From contig NZ_CP134499.1 of the NCBI RefSeq assembly GCF_031764535.1, positions 2,604,001-2,668,000 on the forward strand: 64,000 bases of DNA, written 5' to 3'. Below are positions 16,799-25,702 of this stretch, piece after piece. Position 1 is the stretch's first letter, and each line of letters opens with the position of its first letter. The position numbers and the translations under genes are program-made. The notes below the pieces were generated by a model, which made no database searches, was not told the origin of the DNA, and worked only from the letters and a program-made list of their open reading frames with translations. Origin of the DNA: Pseudomonas sp. SG20056. Its GTDB lineage: Bacteria; Pseudomonadota; Gammaproteobacteria; Pseudomonadales; Pseudomonadaceae.

Positions 16799-19700
16799 AT
16801 GACCCTGTCTAGCGGGCTGATCGCCGCGGTTGCGCTGATTTACATGGCCATTCTGTTCGCCATCGCTTTCTACGGCGACCGCCGCGCCACGCCTATGCCG
16901 CCCAAGATTCGCGCCTGGGTCTACAGCCTGTCACTGGCGGTGTACTGCACCAGTTGGACTTTTTTCGGCGCAGTGGGCCAGGCCGCCGAGCAACTCTGGT
17001 CGTTCCTGCCAATCTACCTGGGGCCAATCATCATTCTGGTCTTCGCGCCCTGGGTGCTGCAGAAAATGGTGATGATCAGCAAACAGGAAAACATCACCTC
17101 GATTGCCGACTTTATCGCCGCGCGCTACGGCAAATCCCAGGCGCTGGCGGTGGTGGTAGCACTGGTCTGCCTGGTTGGCGTATTGCCCTATATCGCCCTG
17201 CAGCTCAAAGGCATCGTGCTCGGGGTCAACCTGCTCAGCGGCGCTGGCGCCGGCGCCAATGGCACCGGCGCTCAGGACACCGCGTTGATCGTCTCACTGG
17301 TGCTAGCACTGTTCACAATATTGTTCGGTACGCGCAACCTGGATGTCACCGAACACCACCGCGGCATGGTCCTGGCAATTGCCTTCGAATCGCTGGTCAA
17401 ACTGCTGGCCTTCCTCGCCGTTGGCACATTTGTGACTTATGGCCTGTACAACGGTTTTGGCGACCTGTTCGACCAGGCCAAGGCCAACGCCGAACTGGAG
17501 AGTTTCTGGGCAGAAACGGTGAACTGGCCGGCGATGATGACCCAGACGGGGCTGGCGATGATCGCCATCATCGCCTTGCCTCGGCAGTTTCATGTGGCCG
17601 TGGTGGAAAACATTGAGCCCAAGGATCTGCGCCTGGCGCGCTGGGTGTTCCCCGCCTACCTGATACTCGCCGCGTTGTTTGTGGTGCCTATTGCCTTGGC
17701 CGGGCAGATGCTGCTGCCGGCCGGCGTTACCCCCGACTCCTTCGTAATCAGCCTGCCGCTGGCCGAAGCCCATCCGGCGCTGGCCATGTTGGCCTTTATC
17801 GGCGGCGCATCGGCGGCTACCGGCATGGTGATTGTCGCCTCCGTGGCGCTCTCCACCATGATTTCCAACGACATGCTGCTGCCCTGGCTGCTGCGCCGGC
17901 AGAACACCGAGCGGCCCTTCGAGGCCTTCCGTCACTGGATGCTTACCGCGCGCCGCGTGAGCATCGTAGTGATCCTACTGCTGGCCTATGTGTGCTACCG
18001 CCTGCTCGGTTCCAACGCCAGCCTGGCAACCATCGGCCAGGTCTCCTTCGCCGCCATCGGCCAGCTGGCACCGGCGATGTTCGGCGCGCTGGTGTGGAAA
18101 CAGGCCAACCGCCAGGGCGTGTTTGCCGGGCTGTTCTTCGGTGCGCTGATCTGGTTCTACACCCTGGTCATGCCGCTGGTAGCACGCGGCCTGGGCTGGC
18201 CAGCGGATGCCTTGCCGGGTGTACAAACCCTGCTCTACGGTCCGATTGGTTTCCAGGTCGATCCGCTGACCCGTGGAGTGGTGCTGTCGCTGGCTGGCAA
18301 CTTCCTGCTGTTTGCCTGGGTCTCCTACTTCTCGCGCACCCGGGTGGCCGAGCATTGGCAGGCCGGGCGCTTTATCGGCCATGACCTGGGCAACAAACCG
18401 AGTAACCGCAGCATGCTCGCGGTGCAGGTCGGCGACCTGTTGCTACTGGCCAACCGCTTTGTCGGTGAAGACCGCGCGCGGCAAAGCTTTATGCGCTTTG
18501 CCTACCGCCAGGGCAAAGGCTTCGACCCCAACCAGACAGCCAACAGCGAATGGATCGCCCACACCGAACGCCTGCTGGCTGGTGTGCTCGGTGCCTCATC
18601 GACCCGCGCGGTGGTCAAGGCGGCCATTGAAGGCCGCGAGATGCAGGTCGAGGACGTGGTGCGCATCGTCGACGAAGCCTCGGAAGTGCTGCAGTTCAAC
18701 CGCGCGTTGCTGCAAGGCGCCATCGAGAACATCACCCAAGGCATTAGCGTGGTCGACCAGTCGTTGCGCCTGGTGGCCTGGAACCACCGTTATATCGAGC
18801 TGTTCAACTACCCCGACGGCCAGGTGTATGTCGGCCGGCCAGTGGCGGAGCTGATCCGCTTCAATGCCGAACGCGGCCTGCTCGGCGGCGGCGATATCGA
18901 GGAACACGTCAGCAAGCGCCTGTACTGGATGCGCCAGGGCACTGCGCACACCTCCGAGCGGTTGTTCCCTAACGGCCGGGTGATCGAGCTGATCGGCAAC
19001 CCGATGCCCGGTGGCGGTTTCGTTATGAGCTTTACCGACATCACCGAATTCCGCGAAGCCGAGCGCGCGCTCAAGGACGCCAATGAAGGCCTGGAACAAC
19101 GGGTCAGCGAGCGTACCCAGGAGCTGTCGCAGCTGAACCAGGCTCTGACCGAAGCCAAGGGCGTGGCGGAAGCCGCCAACCAATCAAAAACCCGCTTCCT
19201 CACCGCCGTCAGCCATGACCTGATGCAGCCGTTAAATGCCGCGCGGCTGTTCTCCGCCGCGCTGTCCCACCAGGACGATGCCCTGCCCGCCGACGCCCGC
19301 GAACTGGTGCGCCACCTCGACAGCTCGTTGCGCTCGGCTGAAGACCTGATCAGCGACCTGCTGGATATCTCGCGCCTGGAAAACGGCCGCATCACCCCGG
19401 ACCGCCACGCCTTTGTACTGAACAACCTGTTCGATACCCTCGGCGCGGAATTCAAGGTGCTGGCCGCCGAACACGGCGTGGACTTCCGCCTGCGCGGCAG
19501 CCGCCTACGGGTCGACAGCGACATCAAACTGCTGCGACGCATCCTGCAGAATTTCCTGACCAACGCCTTCCGCTACGCCAAGGGCCGTGTGCTGCTCGGC
19601 GTGCGCCGCAAGGGCCAGCAGCTGCGCCTGGAAGTCTGGGATCGCGGCCCGGGTATTCCCGACGATAAACGCAAGGTGATTTTCGAAGAGTTCAAACGCC

Positions 19701-20275
19701 TGGACAGTCATCAGACCCGCGCAGAAAAAGGCCTGGGCCTGGGCCTGGCGATTGCTGATGGTTTGTGCCGAGTGCTCGGCCATCAGCTGGAAGTACGCTC
19801 CTGGCCGGGCAAGGGCAGCGTATTCAGTGTCACCATTCCCCTGGCCCTGAATGCCGAGCCGCCCGTACTGGTCAGCCAGCCCGAGCACAATGGCGAGGCG
19901 CTGGCCGGCATCCAGGTGCTATGCATCGACAACGAAGACAGCATCCTCGCCGGTATGCACAGCCTGCTGTCACGTTGGGGTTGTCAGGTGAGGACGGCGC
20001 GCAATCGCCTGGAGTGCGAACATCTGCTGAGTGAAAACGTGCGGCCGCAACTGGCACTGGTGGACTATCACCTGGATGACGGCGAAACCGGCACCGAGCT
20101 GATGGCCTGGCTGCGCACCCGTTTGGGCGAGCCGCTACCGGGCGTGGTGATCAGTGCCGACGGCCGCCCCGAGCTGATCGCTCAGGTGCATGCCGCCGGC
20201 CTCGACTTCCTGCCCAAGCCGGTCAAACCGGCGGCCTTGCGTGCGCTGCTCAGCCGCCATCTGACGCTACGCTGA
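16799..20275 (+). CDS. Hybrid sensor histidine kinase with sodium:solute-symporter N-terminal domain
   Basis: A 1158-residue inner-membrane sensor. Residues 1-510 are a sodium:solute-symporter-like domain of about 13 hydrophobic segments. A PAS domain follows at about 637-755, a short coiled coil, then the HisKA box TAVSHDLMQPLNAARL with the phosphorylated His near 805. An ATPase domain follows (GRGPGIPD-like WDRGPGIPDDKRK, GLGLGLAI), then a receiver domain from about 1040 with the acceptor Asp in LVDYHLDDG near 1088. The family includes CbrA- and ErcS'/NahK-related Pseudomonas kinases. It has GGAG six bases ahead of its ATG and no response-regulator partner nearby. The stimulus is unknown. 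Confidence 0.9.
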   Translation: MTLSSGLIAAVALIYMAILFAIAFYGDRRATPMPPKIRAWVYSLSLAVYCTSWTFFGAVGQAAEQLWSFLPIYLGPIIILVFAPWVLQKMVMISKQENITSIADFIAARYGKSQALAVVVALVCLVGVLPYIALQLKGIVLGVNLLSGAGAGANGTGAQDTALIVSLVLALFTILFGTRNLDVTEHHRGMVLAIAFESLVKLLAFLAVGTFVTYGLYNGFGDLFDQAKANAELESFWAETVNWPAMMTQTGLAMIAIIALPRQFHVAVVENIEPKDLRLARWVFPAYLILAALFVVPIALAGQMLLPAGVTPDSFVISLPLAEAHPALAMLAFIGGASAATGMVIVASVALSTMISNDMLLPWLLRRQNTERPFEAFRHWMLTARRVSIVVILLLAYVCYRLLGSNASLATIGQVSFAAIGQLAPAMFGALVWKQANRQGVFAGLFFGALIWFYTLVMPLVARGLGWPADALPGVQTLLYGPIGFQVDPLTRGVVLSLAGNFLLFAWVSYFSRTRVAEHWQAGRFIGHDLGNKPSNRSMLAVQVGDLLLLANRFVGEDRARQSFMRFAYRQGKGFDPNQTANSEWIAHTERLLAGVLGASSTRAVVKAAIEGREMQVEDVVRIVDEASEVLQFNRALLQGAIENITQGISVVDQSLRLVAWNHRYIELFNYPDGQVYVGRPVAELIRFNAERGLLGGGDIEEHVSKRLYWMRQGTAHTSERLFPNGRVIELIGNPMPGGGFVMSFTDITEFREAERALKDANEGLEQRVSERTQELSQLNQALTEAKGVAEAANQSKTRFLTAVSHDLMQPLNAARLFSAALSHQDDALPADARELVRHLDSSLRSAEDLISDLLDISRLENGRITPDRHAFVLNNLFDTLGAEFKVLAAEHGVDFRLRGSRLRVDSDIKLLRRILQNFLTNAFRYAKGRVLLGVRRKGQQLRLEVWDRGPGIPDDKRKVIFEEFKRLDSHQTRAEKGLGLGLAIADGLCRVLGHQLEVRSWPGKGSVFSVTIPLALNAEPPVLVSQPEHNGEALAGIQVLCIDNEDSILAGMHSLLSRWGCQVRTARNRLECEHLLSENVRPQLALVDYHLDDGETGTELMAWLRTRLGEPLPGVVISADGRPELIAQVHAAGLDFLPKPVKPAALRALLSRHLTLR

Positions 20276-21208
20276 TCAGCCATTCAGGCGTTGCTGGAAC
20301 AACTCCTGATGCTCGCGGCACTGCGCAGCCGCGAGCAGGAATACACCGTGACCGCCACGCTCGAATTCCAGCCAGGTGAAATCGACTTCCGGGTACAGCG
20401 CCTCGACATGCACCTGGCTATTACCGACTTCGATAATCAGCAAGCCCTTTTCGGTCAGATGATCCGCCGCCTCAGCGAGCATGCGCCGCACCAGGTCTAG
20501 GCCATCGTCGCCGCAGGCCAAGCCCAGCTCAGGCTCGTGCTGGTATTCGGCCGGCATATCGGCGAAATCCTCAGCATCCACATAAGGCGGGTTGGAGACG
20601 ATCAAGTCAAAACGCTGCCCCGGCAGCCCGGCAAAACCATCGCCCTGCACGGTGTACACGCGCTCATCCAGGCCGTGACGCTCGATGTTCTGATTGGCCA
20701 CTTCCAGCGCCTCAAACGACAGATCACCCAGCACCACTTCGGCCTCGGGAAACTCGTAGGCACAGGCAATGCCGATGCAGCCCGAGCCGGTGCACAAATC
20801 GAGAATCCGCGCCGGCTCCATCGCCAGCCAGGGCTCGAAGTGCTGCTCGATCAGCTCGCCAATCGGTGAACGTGGAATCAGCACGCGCTCATCGACAATA
20901 AACGGCATGCCGCAGAACCAGGCCTCGCCCAACAGATAGGCGGTCGGTACGCGCTCGTCGATACGCCGTGCGAGTAAGGCATGCAGATGCGCATGCTCGT
21001 CGTCTTCCAGGCGGCAATCGAGGTAGCTGTCGGCGATTTCGTAAGGCAGGTGCAGGGCACCAAGCACCAGCTGGCGGGCCTCATCCCAGGCATTGTCGGT
21101 GCCGTGGCCGAAGAACAGTTCCTCGCCATGAAACCGACTGACCGCCCAGCGAATGTAATCGCGCACGCTGCGCAGGCGGGTTGGGTAGGTATGTGTGGCG
21201 TCAGTCAC
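20276..21208 (-). CDS. prmB: 50S ribosomal protein L3 N5-glutamine methyltransferase
   Basis: A 310-residue SAM-dependent methyltransferase that modifies a glutamine of ribosomal protein L3. The SAM-binding motif is [16 protein letters not shown] near residue 136, and the glutamine-specific catalytic motif NPPY is at about 206-209, followed by [10 protein letters not shown] typical of PrmB. The start is a GTG at 21208 with GGAG eight bases upstream. Its stop codon abuts that of the convergent histidine-kinase gene. It matches PA1678 in the syntenic block. Confidence 0.92.
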   Translation of the reverse strand: MTDATHTYPTRLRSVRDYIRWAVSRFHGEELFFGHGTDNAWDEARQLVLGALHLPYEIADSYLDCRLEDDEHAHLHALLARRIDERVPTAYLLGEAWFCGMPFIVDERVLIPRSPIGELIEQHFEPWLAMEPARILDLCTGSGCIGIACAYEFPEAEVVLGDLSFEALEVANQNIERHGLDERVYTVQGDGFAGLPGQRFDLIVSNPPYVDAEDFADMPAEYQHEPELGLACGDDGLDLVRRMLAEAADHLTEKGLLIIEVGNSQVHVEALYPEVDFTWLEFERGGHGVFLLAAAQCREHQELFQQRLNG

Positions 21209-21416
21209 GGCAGCTCTCCGCAGAAAAAGTGCGCCATTCTAGCAGCCTGCCGTACCTGCCCGCGCCGGGCGCAGTGCTGATCTAGCGGCGCGACGCATTG
21301 CTGACCATAAAGGCCGCCACAGTCACAATGTAGGCCTGCCCAAGCCTTATGCGCATCAGTATAATTTTGTTACCAATTTCTAACCCTTCCCCTCCCTTCT
21401 CAAGACATTCCTAAAA

Positions 21417-22706
21417 ATGGTCATAGATCCCTTCTCGATCACGGGCTTGCTCGTGCTGGCGATATTCCTGATTGGCATGACGCTGATCGTTTTTGAAGCA
21501 CAACTGGAGATGGATAAGTTCAAGCCGGCGATGTTCATGATGTCCGGTCTGATCGTTATCGGTGCCCACTACGCGTTTTACGACCCCAATGGCTTTCAGT
21601 TCTTCCTGCATGCGCAGAGCGAGATCAAGGAAGAGCTGTTCGGCCTGATCGCCTTTATGGCGTTTATGTGGATGGTGGTCGAGCTGCTCAACGAGCGGAA
21701 CGTCTTCACCGCACTCAATGGCTACCTGATGCGCAAGGGCCTTGGCGCACGCGGTATGTTCTGGGCCACTGGCGCGCTGTCGGCGCTGCTCTCGCCGTTT
21801 CTCAACAACATCACCACGGCGATGATCTTCGGCAAGACGGTGAAGAACATCTCGACCAATCAGCGCTACACCCATATCTCGCTGTGCAACATCGTGGTCG
21901 CCTCCAACTCCGGGGTGTGGTTTCTCGGCACCTCGACCAGCCTGATGGTGGTGCTGGCCGGCAAGATCAGCATCGCCGGCCTGCTGTTGCTGATCCCCTC
22001 GGCGTTGATCGGCTGGCTGTTGTTCGCCGCCACGCTGCACTTCTTCTATCTGCGCAAACTCGATGGCCAGAGCCTGATCCAGGTGGCTGACCAGGCCGAG
22101 TCTGCGCTTAAACCCGGCGGCGCGGGCCTGGCAGTAGTCGGTTTCTTCGCGGTGTTTGGCGCGGTGCTGTGCAATATCCTGCTGAAAGTCAGCATCGAGT
22201 TCGCCATCGGCATCGGCCTGGGCATCGTCGCCCTGTATGCCTGGCTGCTAATGCGCCGCGGTATCGAGCTGCCCTGGCAGGATCAACTGCAAAAGGTCGA
22301 GTGGAACGCCCTGCTGTTCTTTATCGGCATCATCACTTCGGTGGCCTGCCTTAACCACGTCGGCTGGCTGTCGTATATCTCGCGGCTGTTCGAAGTGCTG
22401 CACCCCACCGCAGTCAACGTGGTGCTTGGGGTGGCGTCTGGGGTGATGGATAACGTGCCCGTGGAAGCGGCTGCGCTGATGTCCAACCCACAGCTGGGGC
22501 TCAATCAGTGGGCGCTGAATGCGCTGATGGTGGGGATTGGCGGCTCGCTGACGGTGGTCGGTTCCGCTGCGGGAGTCATGGCGATGTCACTGGACAAGAC
22601 TTACAGCTTTGCTGTGCACCTGAAGTTTCTGCCGGCCATTCTGGTCAATTTCTTCGGCTCACTGGGTATCTGGTACCTGCAGTTCGAACTGTTTGGCCTG
22701 TACTAA
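21417..22706 (+). CDS. nhaD: Sodium:proton antiporter, NhaD type
   Basis: A 429-residue membrane protein of the ion-transporter superfamily with about 12 hydrophobic segments. LSALLSPFLNNITTAMIF and the related second-half segment SGVMDNVPVEAAALM are the paired hairpin motifs of NhaD/ArsB-like carriers. GTSTSLMVVLAGKI and GIGGSLTVVGSAAGVMAM are the partner helices. The likely role is Na+/H+ exchange at the inner membrane. The ribosome-binding site is weak, but the ATG at 21417 is the only start giving the full first helix. A strong hairpin follows the gene. Confidence 0.82.
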   Translation: MVIDPFSITGLLVLAIFLIGMTLIVFEAQLEMDKFKPAMFMMSGLIVIGAHYAFYDPNGFQFFLHAQSEIKEELFGLIAFMAFMWMVVELLNERNVFTALNGYLMRKGLGARGMFWATGALSALLSPFLNNITTAMIFGKTVKNISTNQRYTHISLCNIVVASNSGVWFLGTSTSLMVVLAGKISIAGLLLLIPSALIGWLLFAATLHFFYLRKLDGQSLIQVADQAESALKPGGAGLAVVGFFAVFGAVLCNILLKVSIEFAIGIGLGIVALYAWLLMRRGIELPWQDQLQKVEWNALLFFIGIITSVACLNHVGWLSYISRLFEVLHPTAVNVVLGVASGVMDNVPVEAAALMSNPQLGLNQWALNALMVGIGGSLTVVGSAAGVMAMSLDKTYSFAVHLKFLPAILVNFFGSLGIWYLQFELFGLY

Positions 22707-22712
22707 AAACGA

Positions 22713-22738
22713 AAGCGCCAGAGCATGCTCTGGCGCTT
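22713..22738 (+). terminator. 26-bp perfect palindrome after nhaD
   Basis: A perfect inverted repeat begins seven bases after the nhaD stop, with half-site AAGCGCCAGAGCA. The left flank is A-rich and the right flank has only two T, so it is a stable hairpin that probably ends or protects the nhaD transcript. It may also serve the small minus-strand gene that ends at 22772. Confidence 0.6.
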
Positions 22739-22771
22739 GTCGATGCGCTGCGGCATTTACACGCGCCGCCG

Positions 22772-22870
22772 CTAGTCTCGTTTAAGGTGTAGTTCGCGCA
22801 GCACAGCGATGGAAATCGCCACGGCGAACAACAGCCAGAAATGCTCGGAAAACAGTGCAATCAGGTTCAT
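22772..22870 (-). CDS. 32-residue single-helix membrane protein
   Basis: A very short gene coding for one membrane helix (LIALFSEHFWLLFAVAISIA) followed by a charged tail ending HLKRD. The ATG at 22870 has AAAGGAG seven bases upstream, a full-strength ribosome-binding site, and the stop is TAG at 22772. The positive-rich tail suggests the C terminus faces the cytoplasm. I do not recognise a family. It stands alone between nhaD and the isochorismatase-like gene, transcribed opposite to both. Confidence 0.6.
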   Translation of the reverse strand: MNLIALFSEHFWLLFAVAISIAVLRELHLKRD

Positions 22871-23027
22871 ATTGCAGCTCCTTTGCTTGAAATCGCCGTT
22901 CCTCGGCAGCCCCCCGATTCTGCTCGCCACATAGGCGACACGCAAGATCATCGACCACAAAGGTTCACAGCAGCGCAGCACAGGCGGACAATGGGTGGAC
23001 TGTCCATGCCAGCCTGGAGTTCCTGCC

Positions 23028-23624
23028 ATGTCCACCCCTAAAACGATGTTCGCCCTCACTGGCCGCAGCCATGCGCCCGCCAGCCTGAGCAATGCGACCT
23101 TGCTGATCATTGATGCGCAAGAGGAATACCGCAGCGGCGTATTGCAATTACCGGGGCTGGATGCCGCACTGGAAGAAATCGCCAAACTGCTGGCCGCCGC
23201 CCGTCACCTGGGCAGCGCCATCGTTCACGTCAAGCATTTGGGCATCCCCGATGGCCTGCTCGACCCACGCGGCCCACGCGGTCTGCATCTGCCGGAAGCC
23301 GCGCCGCTACCGGGCGAAATCATCGTCGAGAAGCGCATGCCCAATGCCTTCAACGGCACCGAACTGCATGATCGTTTGCAGGCCCTGGGCCACCTGGACT
23401 TGATCGTCTGTGGCTTTATGACCCATTCGAGCATCAGCACCACAGTGCGCGCCACCAAGGACTATGGTTATCGCTGCACCGTGGTAGATGCCGCTTGCGC
23501 CACCCGCGACCTGCCAACGCTCGACGGTCAGGTGATCAGCGCCGCCGACATGCACCGTGCCGAGATGATCGCCCTGGCCGACAATTTTGCCGCCGTGGTG
23601 CCCTGCGCCAGCGCCTTAATCTGA
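23028..23624 (+). CDS. Isochorismatase-fold hydrolase with Ser in place of the catalytic Cys
   Basis: A 198-residue protein of the isochorismatase-like cysteine hydrolase family. The Asp of the triad is in LLIIDAQEEY and the Lys in VEKRMPNAF. The nucleophile loop reads VCGFMTHSSISTTVRA, where cysteine hydrolases have Cys, so the nucleophile position is Ser. True isochorismatases also lack this Cys but carry other features not seen here. The start at 23028 has GGAG nine bases upstream. It is at the place of PA1677 in the syntenic block and is not linked to the siderophore locus 30 kb away. The substrate is unknown. Confidence 0.8.
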   Translation: MSTPKTMFALTGRSHAPASLSNATLLIIDAQEEYRSGVLQLPGLDAALEEIAKLLAAARHLGSAIVHVKHLGIPDGLLDPRGPRGLHLPEAAPLPGEIIVEKRMPNAFNGTELHDRLQALGHLDLIVCGFMTHSSISTTVRATKDYGYRCTVVDAACATRDLPTLDGQVISAADMHRAEMIALADNFAAVVPCASALI

Positions 23625-23747
23625 ATAACCGACAGCGCGTAACAGTTCGCAACTTGCACAGAGGCTGAGCGGCGTAGTTGAACCCCTCCAGCCTAGCCCG
23701 GTCATACCGCCGATAACCACCGAGGAAATTGGCATGAGGAAATCGGA

Positions 23748-24068
23748 ATGAAACACTCCGATGGTTTCGATGCACGCCGCCTGCGCCCACGCAATGCCAG
23801 CAACTGGCGCCTGCGCCTGGGCGCTGGCTTGGCCGCGTTGTTTGCCACATTCGGCGTACTGCTGAGCATGGCCGGCATCGCCACCCTGCTCGGCCAACCT
23901 GCCGCACTCGGCCCGCTGAACGAATCGCCAGCCGCCGCCAGCGTATTTGTCGTGATCGGGCTGCTGTTGCTGACCTTCGGCGTGCTGCTGTGGCGCCGCT
24001 GCCGACGCCGCCTGCGCCGTCCCAGCGACCTGAGCATGGCCCCACATCTGATGAAAAAGCGCGACTGA
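23748..24068 (+). CDS. Small conserved membrane protein
   Basis: A 106-residue protein with two membrane helices (about residues 24-48 and 63-82), a basic N terminus and a very basic stretch WRRCRRRLRRP after the second helix, so both ends should be cytoplasmic. GAGGAA lies eight bases before the ATG. I do not recognise a function. It holds the place of PA1676 between the isochorismatase-like and Smr genes in the syntenic block. Confidence 0.75.
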   Translation: MKHSDGFDARRLRPRNASNWRLRLGAGLAALFATFGVLLSMAGIATLLGQPAALGPLNESPAAASVFVVIGLLLLTFGVLLWRRCRRRLRRPSDLSMAPHLMKKRD

Positions 24069-24113
24069 GTGCCGGGCAGCTTGGTTACACTAACGGCCTT
24101 CGCGGAGATCTAA

Positions 24114-24671
24114 ATGCAAGACGACGATTTTTCCCTATTCAAAGCCGAGTTGCGCGGCGTCAAACCGATCAAGCATGACCGCGCCGACACCGGCAAACCG
24201 AAACCCAACCGTGCCCAACTGGCCACCCTGCGCCAGGCCGCCACGGCGCGCGTGGATTCGGTCAAGGTCGACGGCCTGTCCGACCAGTTCGTGATCGATG
24301 TCGGTGCCGAAGACCCGCTGTACTGGGCCGGCAACGGCGTGCAGGACGGCCAGATGCGCAAACTCAAGCTGGGCCAGATCAGCTTCGAGGGCAGCCTTGA
24401 CCTGCACGGCATGAGCGTGGAAAAAGCCCGCGACACCCTCTGGGAATTTATCGCCGAGGCCAACAAGCTGGAGGTGCGCTGCGTGCGCGTCACCCATGGC
24501 AAGGCTGTGCGCATGGATGGCCGCAAACCAATGATCAAAAGTCACGTCAACACCTGGCTGCGCCAGCATCCGCAAGTGCTCGGCTTTACCTCCTGCCTGG
24601 CCAAGCACGGCGGCACTGGCGCGGTGTATGTGATGCTCAAGCGCACCATGATGGATGGCCGCGACGAATAA
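24114..24671 (+). CDS. Smr-domain protein (MutS2-like small nuclease domain)
   Basis: A 185-residue cytoplasmic protein. The C-terminal ~85 residues are an Smr domain: it opens with [12 protein letters not shown] (the DLHG motif), continues with VRVTHGKA (the TGxG-like motif) and ends with [12 protein letters not shown]. The N-terminal part is a family-specific extension. Stand-alone Smr proteins nick DNA or cleave RNA; SmrA and SmrB act in DNA metabolism and ribosome rescue. The overall shape resembles SmrA of Pseudomonas. It lies directly ahead of folE as in PA1675-PA1674. Confidence 0.85.
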   Translation: MQDDDFSLFKAELRGVKPIKHDRADTGKPKPNRAQLATLRQAATARVDSVKVDGLSDQFVIDVGAEDPLYWAGNGVQDGQMRKLKLGQISFEGSLDLHGMSVEKARDTLWEFIAEANKLEVRCVRVTHGKAVRMDGRKPMIKSHVNTWLRQHPQVLGFTSCLAKHGGTGAVYVMLKRTMMDGRDE

Positions 24672-24757
24672 GCCCCTGCGGCTGGCGGCTTGCGCACTTG
24701 CCAGCCCGACCCTCGCGGCCTAACCTGCGCCCTTCAGAAAGACCTACGAGATTGTCC

Positions 24758-25306
24758 ATGTCCCTGGAACAGCAATACACCGAGATCCTTGGCCAACTTG
24801 GCGAAGACGTATCCCGCGAAGGCCTGCTCGACACGCCCAAGCGCGCCGCCAAAGCCATGCAGTACCTGTGCAAGGGCTATCAGCAGACCCTCGAGGAAGT
24901 CACCAACGGCGCGCTGTTCAGCTCCGATAACAGCGAAATGGTGCTGGTGAAGAACATCGAGCTGTACTCGCTGTGTGAACACCACCTGCTGCCTTTTATC
25001 GGCAAGGCACATGTCGCCTATATCCCCAATGGCAAGGTGCTCGGCCTGTCGAAGGTTGCACGCATCGTCGATATGTATGCACGCCGCCTACAGATTCAGG
25101 AAAACCTCAGCCGGCAGATCGCCGAAGCCATCCAGCAAGTCACCGGCGCCCTCGGCGTGGCGGTGGTAATCGAAGCGCAGCACATGTGCATGATGATGCG
25201 CGGCGTGGAAAAGCAGAATTCCTCCATGGTCACCTCGGTGATGCTCGGTGAGTTCCGTGAAAACGCCGCCACCCGCAGTGAATTCCTCAGCCTGATCAAT
25301 AACTGA
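24758..25306 (+). CDS. folE: GTP cyclohydrolase I
   Basis: A 182-residue type IA GTP cyclohydrolase, which turns GTP into dihydroneopterin triphosphate for folate synthesis. The zinc-binding motif [10 protein letters not shown] carries Cys and His ligands near residue 74, the third ligand Cys is in [11 protein letters not shown], and [10 protein letters not shown] lies between. The start at 24758 gives the standard family N terminus. It ends in a strong terminator 19 bases on. In P. aeruginosa the equivalent gene is a second folE copy, so another copy may exist outside this window. Confidence 0.93.
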   Translation: MSLEQQYTEILGQLGEDVSREGLLDTPKRAAKAMQYLCKGYQQTLEEVTNGALFSSDNSEMVLVKNIELYSLCEHHLLPFIGKAHVAYIPNGKVLGLSKVARIVDMYARRLQIQENLSRQIAEAIQQVTGALGVAVVIEAQHMCMMMRGVEKQNSSMVTSVMLGEFRENAATRSEFLSLINN

Positions 25307-25325
25307 TCAAGCCCTGCTGCAGAAG

Positions 25326-25350
25326 AAACCGGCCCCGCGCCGGTTTTTTT
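25326..25350 (+). terminator. Rho-independent terminator after folE
   Basis: AAACCGGC pairs with GCCGGTTT across a five-base loop and runs into seven T. It starts 20 bases after the folE stop and is a textbook intrinsic terminator. Confidence 0.9.
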
Positions 25351-25702
25351 CTGCCTGCATGTTCTCAAGGTGCGCGGCGATATTCCGCCAAAAGCCGCAA
25401 TAAATCCGCCTGGGCATGGCGAGATCACGCCACCTAGAACCACTGAGTGACCCACTGCAACTGCGGCAGCGCGCCGCAGTCCAGCGCTTTGCAGCGGCGG
25501 GCATGCTTCTTGCGATTCTTTCGATTAGCACCAGGCAACGCCAGTCGCCGCGCCTTGGGCTGCTGCTGTTATGCATACGACGCCCTGCACACCCTGCCCC
25601 GCGCCTGTCGCCTGCCGACGGGCCAGCACGCTATTGCCACACGCCTGACCCCGTGTCGGCGCAGGCCGTCACTTTGACTTCACCGATAAGATGGTTGGTT
25701 TA
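25351..25702. other. Intergenic stretch ahead of mqo, no gene seen
   Basis: About 350 bases between the folE terminator and mqo. Short open frames on both strands lack ribosome-binding sites and show no family likeness. The region must hold the mqo promoter. No operator-like repeat stands out by eye. Confidence 0.4.

Noticed and set aside
23028..23624. The isochorismatase-fold gene as a second entB for the siderophore pathway
   Set aside because: It lacks the aryl carrier domain and the EntB-type segments, sits 30 kb from the locus in a conserved core block, and the locus has a full entB of its own.
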